Made by a program: the position numbers and the translations under genes
Notes under the pieces: generated by a model
What the model was told of the DNA's origin: nothing
Seen by the model: the letters and a program-made list of their open reading frames with translations, nothing else
Database searches by the model: none
Shown: in pieces, positions 6,362 to 14,820 of the stretch
Layout of the letters: each line of letters opens with the position of its first letter
Numbering within the stretch: the stretch's first letter is position 1
NCBI GenBank assembly: GCA_900546285.1
Contig: URCJ01000034.1
Coordinates: 1 to 22,069, forward strand
Reading direction: 5' to 3'
DNA length: 22,069 nt
Source: an uncultured Solobacterium sp.
Lineage (GTDB): Bacteria; Bacillota_I; Bacilli_A; Erysipelotrichales; Erysipelotrichaceae

Positions 6362-7912
6362 ATGGCTAGACTTACACGTACACAGAAATTTGCAGCTTTA
6401 AGAGAGGAGTTGGCAAATAGCAGTGAACAAACAACTGTTAATAATGACTTAAATAAATATCAAGATAAATTAAATTCTTTACAAAGTGCTTCCGAGAATG
6501 TAGAGAAGAAGGAAGAGTATGATATTAAGGTTGAACCACTTCCTACGTTTAATGAAGTAAAGGAAGAGGTTAAGGAAGAAGAAAAGAAGGTAGAGAATGA
6601 TTTCTTTGCGGACTTTAACTTGGATAGTATTAATGAGGCTATTGATAAAATTGTTAAGCAGAATGTAGAAATTATTGATAATAGCGATAATAATGATAAT
6701 AAGGTAGAGGAAAAAGAGCCTGTAGTTGAAGAAGTAAAACCTGTTGAAGTAGAAAATACTAATAGTTTGATTGATCAAACATTAGATGAGTTAACTGAAG
6801 TTATTGGAGAGATTGAGGAAAAGGTTGAGCCTGAGGTTGAGGTTGAACTTGTTACTGAGGAAGAACCAATTGTCGTTCCTGAAAGAATTGAAGAACCTTA
6901 TAACTATATTGAACAAGATTATGCAGATATTGCAGAACTATTAAAGAAAGAGGTTCTTGAACTTAATGGCCCTGTTGAACCAGTTAAGGAAGAAGAGGAA
7001 GTAATTGTTGAGCCTGAGCTTTCAGAGCTTACTAATCTTGATACATTGATTGATGGACTTGTTGTGGAAGAAGAAATCGCATTACCTAATTTGGATATTC
7101 CTGAGGTAAATGAAATTGTTGAGGAAGAGGCAAGTGTTGAGCCTGAGATTGTATTACCTGATTTAGATATTCCTGAGGTTGATGAATTGATTGAGAAGCC
7201 AAGTGTTGAAGAGGCTCCTGAATTAGTTGAACAACCAATAGCAAGTGAAAATGTCACTCTTCCTGAGGTTGATGCTTCAAAGATTGATGAACCAGTTGTT
7301 GAAGAACCAAGTGTTGAGCCTAGTGATGTAGATGTTAATAGCTTGTTGGATAAGACTTTGGAAGAGGTTGCTGATTATAATACACAGGCTGGTCGTTTGA
7401 CTGTTGATGAGAATCTTAATAGTTTAATTGAAGATGTTAGACACGGTGGCTTTAATGATGATGAAGAGGATGATGACTTCTCTAATACTGTAACTTTAGA
7501 GATTGATAAGGTTTTAAGTGAGATTAATTTGGAGCCTGTTACTGGTCCTACAGTTAGCTTGGATGAGGTTTTAGATAATACTGTTGAGGTTGATCCGATT
7601 GATGCAAAGCGTGAAAAGGCTGCTGAGAAGTTGGCCGATACATTAACACATCCAGTTTTGACTAAGACTTTAGAGGAGAGTCCTGTTGAGATTAAGACAC
7701 TTGATGAGACTTTTACTAAGGATTTAAGCACTACTGCTACATTGTCTTTTAAGAAGAATGAGATTGCTGAAGAAGATGACGATGATTATTACTATGATGA
7801 TGATAAGCCTAATAAGGTTTTGAATGTTGTGTTGATTGTTCTTCTAGTAATTTTCTTGATTATTGTTGGTGTTATTGTTTATTTCTTGTTGTTGGCAAAG
7901 GGCATTTTATAA
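6362..7912 (+). CDS. Acidic low-complexity protein with a C-terminal membrane anchor
   Basis: I do not recognise a named family. The 516-residue protein opens with a short basic, conserved-looking segment, MARLTRTQKFAALREEL. A long Glu/Asp/Val/Pro-rich region follows and is probably disordered. About residues 241-325 contain three imperfect repeats beginning LPNLDIPEV (241), LPDLDIPEV (265) and LPEVDASKI (300). Short helical motifs of the NSLIDQTLDEL type recur elsewhere (NSLLDKTLEEV, NSLIEDV). The last 32 residues hold one strong hydrophobic helix ending LLLAKGIL, so the chain is tail-anchored, with the acidic part most likely in the cytoplasm because there is no signal peptide. Start 6362 is chosen for its GGAGG site. 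It sits three bases ahead of cmk and shares its promoter. It could be a membrane-tethered scaffold or adaptor, but no function should be assigned. Confidence 0.75.
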   Translation: MARLTRTQKFAALREELANSSEQTTVNNDLNKYQDKLNSLQSASENVEKKEEYDIKVEPLPTFNEVKEEVKEEEKKVENDFFADFNLDSINEAIDKIVKQNVEIIDNSDNNDNKVEEKEPVVEEVKPVEVENTNSLIDQTLDELTEVIGEIEEKVEPEVEVELVTEEEPIVVPERIEEPYNYIEQDYADIAELLKKEVLELNGPVEPVKEEEEVIVEPELSELTNLDTLIDGLVVEEEIALPNLDIPEVNEIVEEEASVEPEIVLPDLDIPEVDELIEKPSVEEAPELVEQPIASENVTLPEVDASKIDEPVVEEPSVEPSDVDVNSLLDKTLEEVADYNTQAGRLTVDENLNSLIEDVRHGGFNDDEEDDDFSNTVTLEIDKVLSEINLEPVTGPTVSLDEVLDNTVEVDPIDAKREKAAEKLADTLTHPVLTKTLEESPVEIKTLDETFTKDLSTTATLSFKKNEIAEEDDDDYYYDDDKPNKVLNVVLIVLLVIFLIIVGVIVYFLLLAKGIL

Positions 7913-7915
7913 AAT

Positions 7916-8572
7916 ATGAAAATTAATATAGCGATTGATGGTCCAAGTGGTGCTGGTAAGAGTACTATTGCGGACTTGGTGGCGGAGAAGCTTTCTTATG
8001 TTCATTTGGATACTGGGGCTATGTATCGTTCTGTAGCTTACGCAGTTTTGAAGAATGGTTTGTCTTTTGATGATGAAAAGAATGTTTCTTCTTTGGTTCA
8101 AAATGATTTTGATCTAAAGATGGATGGTAAGTCTGTTGTCTTAAATGGTGAAGATATTACTGATAAGATAAGAACTAATGAGATTTCGATGGCTGCTAGT
8201 AATGTTTCTAAGTTAAGTGGCGTTAGAACTGCTTTGGTAGCTGCACAAAGAAAGATTGCGGCTAATAAAGGTTATATCTTAGATGGAAGAGATATTTGTG
8301 ATGTTGTGTTGCCTGATGCTGAGGTTAAGGTTTTTTTGACTGCTAGTGCTGAAGATAGAGCAAGAAGAAGACTTGAGCAAAATAAAGAAAAGGGTATTAT
8401 TGATGATTATGACAAGATCTTAGAAGAGATTAAGAAAAGGGATTACCAAGATAGTCATCGTGCTATTTCTCCGCTTAAGGCAAGTGCTGATGCGACAATT
8501 ATTGATTCTTCTGATAAGAGTATTGATGAAGTTGTGAATATGATTTTAGATCTTGTCTATAAGAAGATCTAG
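7916..8572 (+). CDS. cmk: Cytidylate kinase
   Basis: The 218-residue cytosolic enzyme phosphorylates CMP and dCMP with ATP in pyrimidine nucleotide recycling. The P-loop GPSGAGKS is at residues 9-16, followed by the LDTGAMYRSVAYA nucleotide-binding segment. DGRDICDVVLPDA and the lid region with RRRLEQNKEKG are typical of the bacterial family. The C-terminal D-x-S segment (TIIDSSDKSIDEVV) also fits. The start is three bases after the previous stop, with AAAGGG about 14 bases upstream. The close packing with der without an intervening rpsA is common in some low-GC lineages. Confidence 0.97.
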   Translation: MKINIAIDGPSGAGKSTIADLVAEKLSYVHLDTGAMYRSVAYAVLKNGLSFDDEKNVSSLVQNDFDLKMDGKSVVLNGEDITDKIRTNEISMAASNVSKLSGVRTALVAAQRKIAANKGYILDGRDICDVVLPDAEVKVFLTASAEDRARRRLEQNKEKGIIDDYDKILEEIKKRDYQDSHRAISPLKASADATIIDSSDKSIDEVVNMILDLVYKKI

Positions 8573-8587
8573 GAAAGGGGCAAGTTT

Positions 8588-9898
8588 ATGATAGATGGTA
8601 CTATTGCGATTGTTGGTAGGCCTAATGTTGGTAAGTCAACCGTTTTTAATCGTATGCTTGAGAAGAGACTTTCTATCGTTGAGGATACTCCGGGTGTTAC
8701 AAGAGATAGAATTTATGGCGATTGTCTATGGTTGAATAAAACTTTTAGATTAATTGATACAGGTGGTATTGAACTTCGTGATGTTCCTTTTCAAAAGGAG
8801 ATTCAGGCTCAGGTTGATATTGCGATTGATGAGGCTGATGTTATTATCTTTTTGGTTAATGGCAAAGAAGGTTTAACTAATGATGATACATTTATTGCTA
8901 AACAATTACGTAAGAGTAAGAAACCAATTCTTTTGGGTGTTAATAAGATAGATGATTTTGATAAGATTGATAATATCTATGAATTCTATAATCTAGGATT
9001 AGGTGATCCTATTCCTGTGAGTGGTTCTCATGGTATTGGTATTGGAGATTTGTTGGATAAGGCAACTACTTTGATGCCTGAGAAACAAAAGGACGATTAT
9101 GATGGCATGATTAAGTTTGCCATTATTGGTAGGCCTAATGTTGGTAAGTCTAGTTTAACTAATGCGTTTTTGAATTCAGAAAGAGTAATCGTTTCTGATA
9201 TTGAAGGAACAACTAGAGATGCAATTGATACAGTCTTTAATGCGAATGATAAGTCTTATGTTGTTATTGATACGGCAGGTATTCGTAAAAGAGGTAAGAT
9301 TTATGAGAATGTCGAGAAGTATTCTATTTTAAGAGCGAAGGCAGCTATTGATAGAGCTGATGTAGTGTTAGTGGTTATTGATGGTGGTGTAGGTATTATT
9401 GAGCAGGATAAGCATGTAGCTGGATTGGCTCATGAGGCAAATAAGGGTGTTATTCTTGTTTATAACAAGTGGGATCTTGTTGATAAGGATGAGAAGACAA
9501 TGTCTAATATTACCAAGGAAATTAGAGAACAGTTTGCTTATTTGGATTATGCACCAATTGCGTTTGTTAGTGCTAAGGAAAATAAGCGTGTTAATACTTT
9601 ACTTCCTTTGATTGATCAAGTATATCAAAATGTTAATTTAAGAATTAAGACTAATGTCTTAAATGAGGTTATTATGGATGCACAATTAGCTAATCCTGCT
9701 AAGCCTCATAATGGTCGTTTGTTTAAGATTTATTATGCTTCACAAGTATCTGTGGCACCTTGTGTGATTGTGTTGTTTGTCAACGATGTGGAACTTTTCC
9801 ACTTCTCATATAAGCGTTATTTGGAAAATAAGCTAAGAGAAGCTTTTGGTTTTGAAGGTGTTCCTATAACGATTGTTGCACGTAAAAAAGAGTCTTAA
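8588..9898 (+). CDS. der: Ribosome-assembly GTPase Der (EngA)
   Basis: This essential double GTPase has 436 residues and acts in maturation of the 50S ribosomal subunit. Two G domains are evident. The first has GRPNVGKS at residues 10-17, DTPGVTRDR and NKID. The second has GRPNVGKS at residues 181-188, GTTRDAIDT, DTAGIRKRG and NKWD. The C-terminal KH-like domain follows to residue 436, with the conserved NPAKPHNGRLFKIYYASQ segment. AAAGGGG lies before the ATG at good spacing. The TAA stop overlaps the ATG of the next gene in a TAATG junction. Confidence 0.98.
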   Translation: MIDGTIAIVGRPNVGKSTVFNRMLEKRLSIVEDTPGVTRDRIYGDCLWLNKTFRLIDTGGIELRDVPFQKEIQAQVDIAIDEADVIIFLVNGKEGLTNDDTFIAKQLRKSKKPILLGVNKIDDFDKIDNIYEFYNLGLGDPIPVSGSHGIGIGDLLDKATTLMPEKQKDDYDGMIKFAIIGRPNVGKSSLTNAFLNSERVIVSDIEGTTRDAIDTVFNANDKSYVVIDTAGIRKRGKIYENVEKYSILRAKAAIDRADVVLVVIDGGVGIIEQDKHVAGLAHEANKGVILVYNKWDLVDKDEKTMSNITKEIREQFAYLDYAPIAFVSAKENKRVNTLLPLIDQVYQNVNLRIKTNVLNEVIMDAQLANPAKPHNGRLFKIYYASQVSVAPCVIVLFVNDVELFHFSYKRYLENKLREAFGFEGVPITIVARKKES

Positions 9899-10437
9899 TG
9901 TTAGAATTATTTATTGTATTTTTCAAGATTGGTCTTTTTACTTTTGGCGGTGGCTTGGCTATGATTTCAATTGTAGAAGATCAATGTGTAAATAAGCATA
10001 AGTGGCTTACTAGTAAGGAAATGGATGAACTGGTTATTGTGGCTGAGTCTACTCCGGGTCCTATTGCGATTAATTGTGCTACTTATACTGGTTATAAAAC
10101 AAGGGGCTTACTGGGGGCAATAGTAGCTACATTGGCTATTTCCTTGCCTTCTTTTTTAATTATTTATTTGATTTCTACTGTTTTGGATAATTTCTTGGAA
10201 ATTAAATTAATAAGTTATGCTTTTATGGGTATTAAAATAGCTGTGTCTTATTTGATTCTAGATGTGGGTATTAAGATGGCTCTTAAGTTGGATAAGTCTT
10301 ATTTTAAGTATCTTGTGGTGTTAATTTCTTTTTTAACCTTATTTATTATTAATGTAAAGAGTTTATCGGTTTCTTCAGTGTTAATAATCTTGTTTGGTGC
10401 TATTGTTAATCTTTTATATGAGGTAAATAGGAAATGA
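9898..10437 (+). CDS. Half-size chromate-type transporter (CHR), subunit 1
   Basis: The 179-residue membrane protein has about five hydrophobic helices and a single CHR domain. FKIGLFTFGGGLAMISIV at the N-terminus and AESTPGPIAINCATYTGY near residues 50-65 are the family hallmarks. Full-length ChrA proteins hold two such domains, whereas short members work as paired genes of opposite orientation. The gene starts on the stop of der and overlaps the next CHR gene by four bases, so the pair is co-translated. Chromate export is only the family name; in gut-type bacteria the natural anion is uncertain. Confidence 0.9.
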   Translation: MLELFIVFFKIGLFTFGGGLAMISIVEDQCVNKHKWLTSKEMDELVIVAESTPGPIAINCATYTGYKTRGLLGAIVATLAISLPSFLIIYLISTVLDNFLEIKLISYAFMGIKIAVSYLILDVGIKMALKLDKSYFKYLVVLISFLTLFIINVKSLSVSSVLIILFGAIVNLLYEVNRK

Positions 10438-10982
10438 TTTACTTAAGATTGTTTGTAGAATTTTTGAAGGTTGGTTTCTTTTCTTTTGGAGGAGGCTATG
10501 GTGCGATAGCTATTATTAGGGATGTGGTTATTTCTAATAATTGGTTAACTGATGATGGTTTGGCTTATATGATAGCTTTATCTGAGTCTACTCCTGGTCC
10601 TATTATGGTTAATTTAGCTACTTATGTTGGTAGTGTTAATGGTGGCTTATTGGGTGCTGTGGTAGCTACAATCGGTGTTATTTTTCCTGCATTCATAATT
10701 ATTATTCTAGTGGTCAAAGTACTTAGTTCTGTGATGGAGAATAAGTATTTTAAATATCTTATGGATGGGGCAATATTGGCGGTAATTGGTATTATTTTGG
10801 CTACTGGTTTGTTTATGTTGATGGAGAATAATAATACTGTAGAATTAATAATTTCATTAGTATTATTTTTAACTTTGTTGTTTATTAAAATTAAGAAAAT
10901 AAAGTTCAATCCTATAATGTTTATTTGTTATTCAGCTATAATTGGGGTTATAGTAAATATAGTTATGCAAGGGGTGTTGTAA
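10434..10982 (+). CDS. Half-size chromate-type transporter (CHR), subunit 2
   Basis: This second single-domain CHR protein has 182 residues. FLKVGFFSFGGGYGAIAII and SESTPGPIMVNLATYVGS match the preceding gene's motifs in the same order, while the rest has diverged. It begins inside the previous gene (ATGA overlap) and ends on the start of the sortase (TAATG). Together the two genes should form the heterodimeric transporter typical of short-chain CHR pairs. The substrate cannot be read from sequence. Confidence 0.9.
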   Translation: MIYLRLFVEFLKVGFFSFGGGYGAIAIIRDVVISNNWLTDDGLAYMIALSESTPGPIMVNLATYVGSVNGGLLGAVVATIGVIFPAFIIIILVVKVLSSVMENKYFKYLMDGAILAVIGIILATGLFMLMENNNTVELIISLVLFLTLLFIKIKKIKFNPIMFICYSAIIGVIVNIVMQGVL

Positions 10983-11773
10983 TGAAAAAGAAGAATAATA
11001 GTTTAATTTATGTGGCGATTGCAGTACTTTCAATCTTATTGATTTTTGGTGTTTTGATTTTGGCGTTTGATCCTTTTTCTTTCTTTGTGAAAAAGGAAGA
11101 TGATCCTATAGTTAAGGTTGATGAGCCAATGGTAGAGGTTAATGAAGATGAGAAGGCTTTAGTTAATACATTGTGGGAGACAAATAGTGCCAAGTCAGAT
11201 GATTATGTGGGTACTATTACTTTTGAGTCTGGGATAATTGATTTGCCTTTTGTGCAGGGTGTTAGTAATGATACTTATTATCGTACTGATTGGGAGACTA
11301 TGAAGTATGATGAGGAGGGTTCTATTTATTTGGATTCTTCTAATACTTTGGATGATCAGAATCTAATTTTAATTGGCCATTATGTTTATGCAAGTTATGA
11401 TGCTAGTGGTACTCATAAATTTACTCCATTAGCGAAGCTCATTGATAAGGATAATTATGAGGCTAATAAGTATGTTAAGTTGTATCTTAAGGATGAAGTA
11501 AGAAGATATGAAATAGCTTATGTTTATTATTGTGAGTTAATTGAAGACGAATATGAAGGTGAAAAGTTCTCTTATACTAATGATGGTTTTGAATTCTATT
11601 ATCCTAACTATACAGAGGAACAATTTAATAAGTATATCGATAATGTAAAGAAGAGCGCTTTCTATGATACAGGTGTTAGTGTTGATTATAATGATAAGCT
11701 TTTAACTCTTCAAACTTGTGTTGAGAATCATGATGAGTTAAGAGAGATTGTGTTATTAAAAGAAATTGATTGA
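10982..11773 (+). CDS. srtB: Class B sortase
   Basis: The 263-residue membrane-anchored transpeptidase attaches proteins to the cell wall or to each other. After a lysine-rich N-terminus, residues about 8-29 form the signal-anchor helix. The catalytic His is H133 in LIGHYVYA, the nucleophile is C246 in TLQTC, and the arginine is R254 in ELREIVL. The IDLPFVQG segment and the long insertion before TLQTC fit class B rather than class A. The start at 10982 (MKKKNNS) is chosen over an earlier ATG because it sits on the previous stop (TAATG) with AAGGGG upstream. No substrate with a sorting signal is seen in this window. I found no clear terminator after it. Confidence 0.92.
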   Translation: MKKKNNSLIYVAIAVLSILLIFGVLILAFDPFSFFVKKEDDPIVKVDEPMVEVNEDEKALVNTLWETNSAKSDDYVGTITFESGIIDLPFVQGVSNDTYYRTDWETMKYDEEGSIYLDSSNTLDDQNLILIGHYVYASYDASGTHKFTPLAKLIDKDNYEANKYVKLYLKDEVRRYEIAYVYYCELIEDEYEGEKFSYTNDGFEFYYPNYTEEQFNKYIDNVKKSAFYDTGVSVDYNDKLLTLQTCVENHDELREIVLLKEID

Positions 11774-11840
11774 ACAAGCTATAAGTAATGAAGATCGAGT
11801 ATCTTTAGATGATTATCTTGTTATAAAAATATATGAATAA
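11766..11840 (+). pseudogene. Possible C-terminal remnant of a lost gene
   Basis: A frame overlapping the sortase stop reads LIEQAISNEDRVSLDDYL and continues to a TAA at 11838-11840, 24 residues in all. It has no ATG or ribosome site. The residue composition looks like real protein (amphipathic, acidic), unlike the A+T-rich spacer around it. The tail of a deleted small gene is plausible, but chance cannot be excluded at this length. Confidence 0.25.
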
Positions 11841-11921
11841 GATATTATAGTAAATTTTTTAATTTAATATGTAAAAGATGGTTTAATTAAAACTAATAAT
11901 ACTAACGAAAGGTAACTTAGT

Positions 11922-12830
11922 ATGGCTAATATTATTGCTGTTATTTGGGATTGTGATAAAACGCTAGTTGATGGATATATGCAGGATCCAATTTTTGAAG
12001 ACTATGGTATAAAATCTGCTGATTTTTGGAAAGAAGTAAATTCTAAATCAAATGAGTACGAAAAGAAGGGTATTCGTATAAATAAAGATACATATTATTT
12101 AAACCATTTTATTAAGTGTGCACATGACGGAACACTAAAAGGTCTTAATAATCAAAAACTTAAAGAATATGGAGAAAAACAGAAGTTCTATAAAGGAATT
12201 CCTGAAATCTTTGAAAAAACCAAAGAGATGTTTAAGGATGATAAGAAATACTCTGAATATGGCATTCAGGTTGAACACTATATTGTTAGCACTGGTTTTG
12301 CCGAAATAATTCGAGGAACTAAATTAATGCCTTTTGTTGATGGAATTTGGGGATGTGAACTTCTTGAAACTCCGGATTCAGATGGAACTCTAGTTATTGG
12401 TGAGGTGCTTTACACTGTTGATAATACCTCAAAAACTAGAGCGATATTTGAGATAAACAAAGGGATAGGAAAAATTGAAGGTATTGATGTTAATTCTAAA
12501 ATTCCAGAAGAAAATCGACGTGTTCATTTTGAAAATATGATTTATATAGCTGATGGCCCTAGTGATATTCCGGCTTTTTCTGTTGTTAAGAAGAATGGTG
12601 GCGCAACTTTTGCCATTTATCCTAAAGGTGATTCTAAAGCTATGCAACAAGTTGAACAAATGCGAGAAAATGGTCGTGTTGATATGTACGCTGAAGCTGA
12701 TTATTCTAAAGAAACCACAGCATATATGTGGATAACAAATCAAATTCAAAAGATGGCCGACCGTATTCGCGACACAGAGAAAGCTAAGATTATGAACTCA
12801 GCTTCTGGAGTTCCTCATCATTTGGTATAA
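11922..12830 (+). CDS. HAD-family hydrolase
   Basis: The 302-residue cytosolic protein shows all four haloacid-dehalogenase motifs. These are the nucleophile and acid D10-x-D12-K-T14 in IWDCDKTLVDG, the Ser of motif II in HYIVSTGF, the Lys of motif III in NTSKTRAIFEI, and the acidic motif IV IADGPSDIPAF with D211 and D215. A phosphatase-type reaction on a small phosphorylated molecule is therefore expected, with resemblance to phosphoserine phosphatase-like members. The large inserted cap between motifs I and II would decide the substrate and is not recognised. GAAAGG lies before the ATG. It stands alone, with 148 bp before it and 263 bp after it, so context says nothing of its pathway. Confidence 0.85.
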   Translation: MANIIAVIWDCDKTLVDGYMQDPIFEDYGIKSADFWKEVNSKSNEYEKKGIRINKDTYYLNHFIKCAHDGTLKGLNNQKLKEYGEKQKFYKGIPEIFEKTKEMFKDDKKYSEYGIQVEHYIVSTGFAEIIRGTKLMPFVDGIWGCELLETPDSDGTLVIGEVLYTVDNTSKTRAIFEINKGIGKIEGIDVNSKIPEENRRVHFENMIYIADGPSDIPAFSVVKKNGGATFAIYPKGDSKAMQQVEQMRENGRVDMYAEADYSKETTAYMWITNQIQKMADRIRDTEKAKIMNSASGVPHHLV

Positions 12831-12855
12831 ACAATCTTAGAAATTCATTTTAGGC

Positions 12856-12883
12856 AGTTGTTACATACAGTAACTGAACAACT
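12856..12883 (+). terminator. Candidate hairpin after the HAD gene
   Basis: AGTTGTT (12856-12862) pairs with AACAACT (12877-12883). A competing inner hairpin, GTTAC (12860-12864) with GTAAC (12870-12874), uses some of the same bases. The following sequence is TATATATTTTAT rather than a clean T-run, so termination is uncertain. Confidence 0.35.
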
Positions 12884-12994
12884 TATATATTTTATCTATA
12901 TTTGATTGTCTTTTATTATGTTATTTTTGATTTTTTTGTTGTATTCTTTCGTTGTGTATGAAATGTTTGTTGGGTTTTTAAGTTTGAATATCCG

Positions 12995-13025
12995 TTGTAT
13001 CATTTTTGTGAATAATATTTATAAT
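12995..13025 (+). promoter_or_regulatory. Candidate promoter of the flippase gene
   Basis: TATAAT at 13020-13025 follows TTGTAT (12995-13000) after 19 bases. The -10 is perfect, but the region is so A+T-rich that chance matches are expected. The rest of the gap 12831-13093 shows no gene. Confidence 0.3.
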
Positions 13026-13093
13026 TTATATGTATATTAAATATTTTTAAGGTAAAAGTATAAAAAATTTAGAGAGGAATTATACAGTTATTA

Positions 13094-14542
13094 ATGAAAA
13101 AGTCGTTAGCTAAAAATTCAATTTATAATATTATTTATACAGTAGCAAACATTATCTTTCCATTTATCACTTCCATATATGTATCAAGAATTTTGCTACC
13201 AATTGGAACAGGTAAGGTTGCTTCAGCGCAAAATATTGCAACTTATTTTGTTACACTAGCTGCTTTAGGTTTACCAACTTATGGTGTTAGAGAATTCGCT
13301 AAAGTAAGAGAAGATAAAATTGAAAGCAATAAATTGTTTACTGAACTAGTAATTCTTAATTTAGTGTCAACAACTATTGCGGTAACCCTTTTTTTTGCTC
13401 TTGTTTTTATTAACAATGGTTTTAATGGTGAATGGGCACTTTATGGCGCTTGTGGACTTAGCATTTTTTTCAATTACTTAAATATAGACTGGATGTATAA
13501 AGGGTTAGAAGAGTATGGGTATATTACCGGCAGAAGTCTTATAGTTAAGGGCGTTTCTTTAGTTGCATTATTCTTATTTGTTAAAACACAAAAAGATTAT
13601 CCTGTTTATGCATTGATTATAAGTCTTGCTACAGGCGGCAATTATATATTTAATGTTATTAATGCAAGGAAGCATGTGAAGTTGAATTTTCTAAATATAA
13701 CAGTGAGCAAACATATAAAACCAGTTCTTTTAATCGCATGCATTATTTTTTTATCAAGTATTTACAATAATATTGATGTCACAATGCTGAATTTAATGGC
13801 TAACGATGAATCAGTTGGCTATTATTGGTATGCTCAGAAAACTGTCAATATGGTTTTAGCTATGGCTAGTGCTGTAACGGCTGCATTATTGCCAAGACTA
13901 AGCTACTATTATGAAAATGATAAGGAAGAATTTTATCGTTTATTAGATAAAGGGTTTCAAATATTGTGCATATTGACTATACCACTATCGGTTGGTTTGG
14001 GCCTTGTAGCCCCTCAAGTAGTAACATTGCTTTATGGTGAAGCTTTTTCTCCCACATCCCTTACTATACGATTGATGTGTCCTCTTATTTTGATTAAAGG
14101 ATTCGGTGATTTGTTTTGTTATCAATTAGTTTATAGCACTAAAAATGAAAAAATTATTATTCCAGCTGCAGCTTCAGCGTCGATTATTAATATTATTGTT
14201 AATGCGATATTAATTCCTACTTTTCTTCAAAATGGTGCGGTAATTGCTTCTGTTTTTAGTGAATTGATTACAAATGGTATTCAATTCACCTATATGTTTA
14301 AAAAAATTAGATTTGGTATTAATAAAAAAGCACTATTTACTGGACTTTTTAGTACAACTGTTATGTCGATTTGTGTGATTTTTTTAATGCGAATAGGTTT
14401 ATCGAGCGCACTTGGAATTATTGTTGAAATCTCAGTCGGAATAATTGTCTATATAATAATTAACATAGTGATGAAAAATTCATTATTATTAGAGATTTTA
14501 ATTAAAGTATCTAAAAAATTTAGCATTCAAACTAAGAAATGA
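13094..14542 (+). CDS. wzx: Polysaccharide repeat-unit flippase (Wzx/MATE-like)
   Basis: The 482-residue integral membrane protein has about 12-14 hydrophobic helices along its length. The N-terminus KNSIYNIIYTVANIIFPFI and the segment RILLPIGTGKVASAQN are typical of the polysaccharide biosynthesis/flippase family, which moves lipid-linked oligosaccharide units across the cytoplasmic membrane. LDKGFQILCILTIPLSVGL and a late LLYGEAF segment also match this family. GAGAGG is about 15 bases before the ATG, a little far, but no better in-frame start exists. It precedes the priming transferase by 278 bp on the same strand, and the context supports export of the polymer unit made by the following genes. 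Confidence 0.9.
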   Translation: MKKSLAKNSIYNIIYTVANIIFPFITSIYVSRILLPIGTGKVASAQNIATYFVTLAALGLPTYGVREFAKVREDKIESNKLFTELVILNLVSTTIAVTLFFALVFINNGFNGEWALYGACGLSIFFNYLNIDWMYKGLEEYGYITGRSLIVKGVSLVALFLFVKTQKDYPVYALIISLATGGNYIFNVINARKHVKLNFLNITVSKHIKPVLLIACIIFLSSIYNNIDVTMLNLMANDESVGYYWYAQKTVNMVLAMASAVTAALLPRLSYYYENDKEEFYRLLDKGFQILCILTIPLSVGLGLVAPQVVTLLYGEAFSPTSLTIRLMCPLILIKGFGDLFCYQLVYSTKNEKIIIPAAASASIINIIVNAILIPTFLQNGAVIASVFSELITNGIQFTYMFKKIRFGINKKALFTGLFSTTVMSICVIFLMRIGLSSALGIIVEISVGIIVYIIINIVMKNSLLLEILIKVSKKFSIQTKK

Positions 14543-14561
14543 TCCTGAAAGTGTTTGAAAT

Positions 14562-14584
14562 ATTACTGGTGTAATTACTTTTAT
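14562..14584 (+). terminator. Weak candidate terminator after the flippase
   Basis: ATTAC (14562-14566), a TGGT tetraloop and GTAAT (14571-14575) form a perfect five-pair hairpin followed by TACTTTTATT. The stem is short and A+T-rich. Confidence 0.3.
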
Positions 14585-14637
14585 TTTCACGAAGTTTTAT
14601 AATATATTCTTTTGGGTTAAAATAATATGCCTGTATT

Positions 14638-14665
14638 ATGACATTAGCTTTTGTAATGTTATAAT
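14638..14665 (+). promoter_or_regulatory. Strong promoter of the polysaccharide operon
   Basis: ATGACA (14638-14643, 5 of 6) and TATAAT (14660-14665, 6 of 6) are 16 bases apart. TG two bases upstream of the -10 makes it an extended element (TGTTATAAT). The -35 and spacer lie in an inverted repeat, ACATTA (14641-14646) with TAATGT (14654-14659), ending next to the -10, which could be an operator. Transcription would begin near 14672. Confidence 0.6.
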
Positions 14666-14671
14666 TTGTGG

Positions 14672-14820
14672 GTAAACATTTGTCATGACTCAGCCTTGAT
14701 TTTTGAGATGATTAGTGCCAAAGTGCTATAAATTTACAGGTTCATTTAATATGTGCTAGGGTTTTTATACACTTTTGGTTGAATATATAGGGTTGATGTA
14801 GTCGTAGAACAAGGGGGAAT
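14672..14820 (+). other. Long untranslated leader of the polysaccharide operon
   Basis: If the promoter just upstream is used, about 149 bases precede the first start codon. I see no open frame, no JUMPstart/ops element and no recognised riboswitch. There is no clear hairpin with a T-run, although GGGTTTTTATAC near 14759-14770 has a short one. AAGGGGG (14811-14817) is the ribosome site of the next gene. Confidence 0.35.

Noticed and set aside
6479..7731. Antisense open frames under the acidic protein
   Set aside because: They arise from the Glu/Asp/Val-rich codon bias of the sense gene, have Ser/Thr-rich or hydrophobic nonsense composition, and lack ribosome sites.
10925..10981. Sortase start at 10925
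   Set aside because: It lies deep inside the CHR gene, and the added residues are not signal-like; ATG 10982 starts a normal Lys-rich signal anchor.
14543..14820. JUMPstart/ops element or riboswitch in the polysaccharide leader
   Set aside because: No GGCGGTAG-like ops core and no recognised aptamer pattern could be seen.
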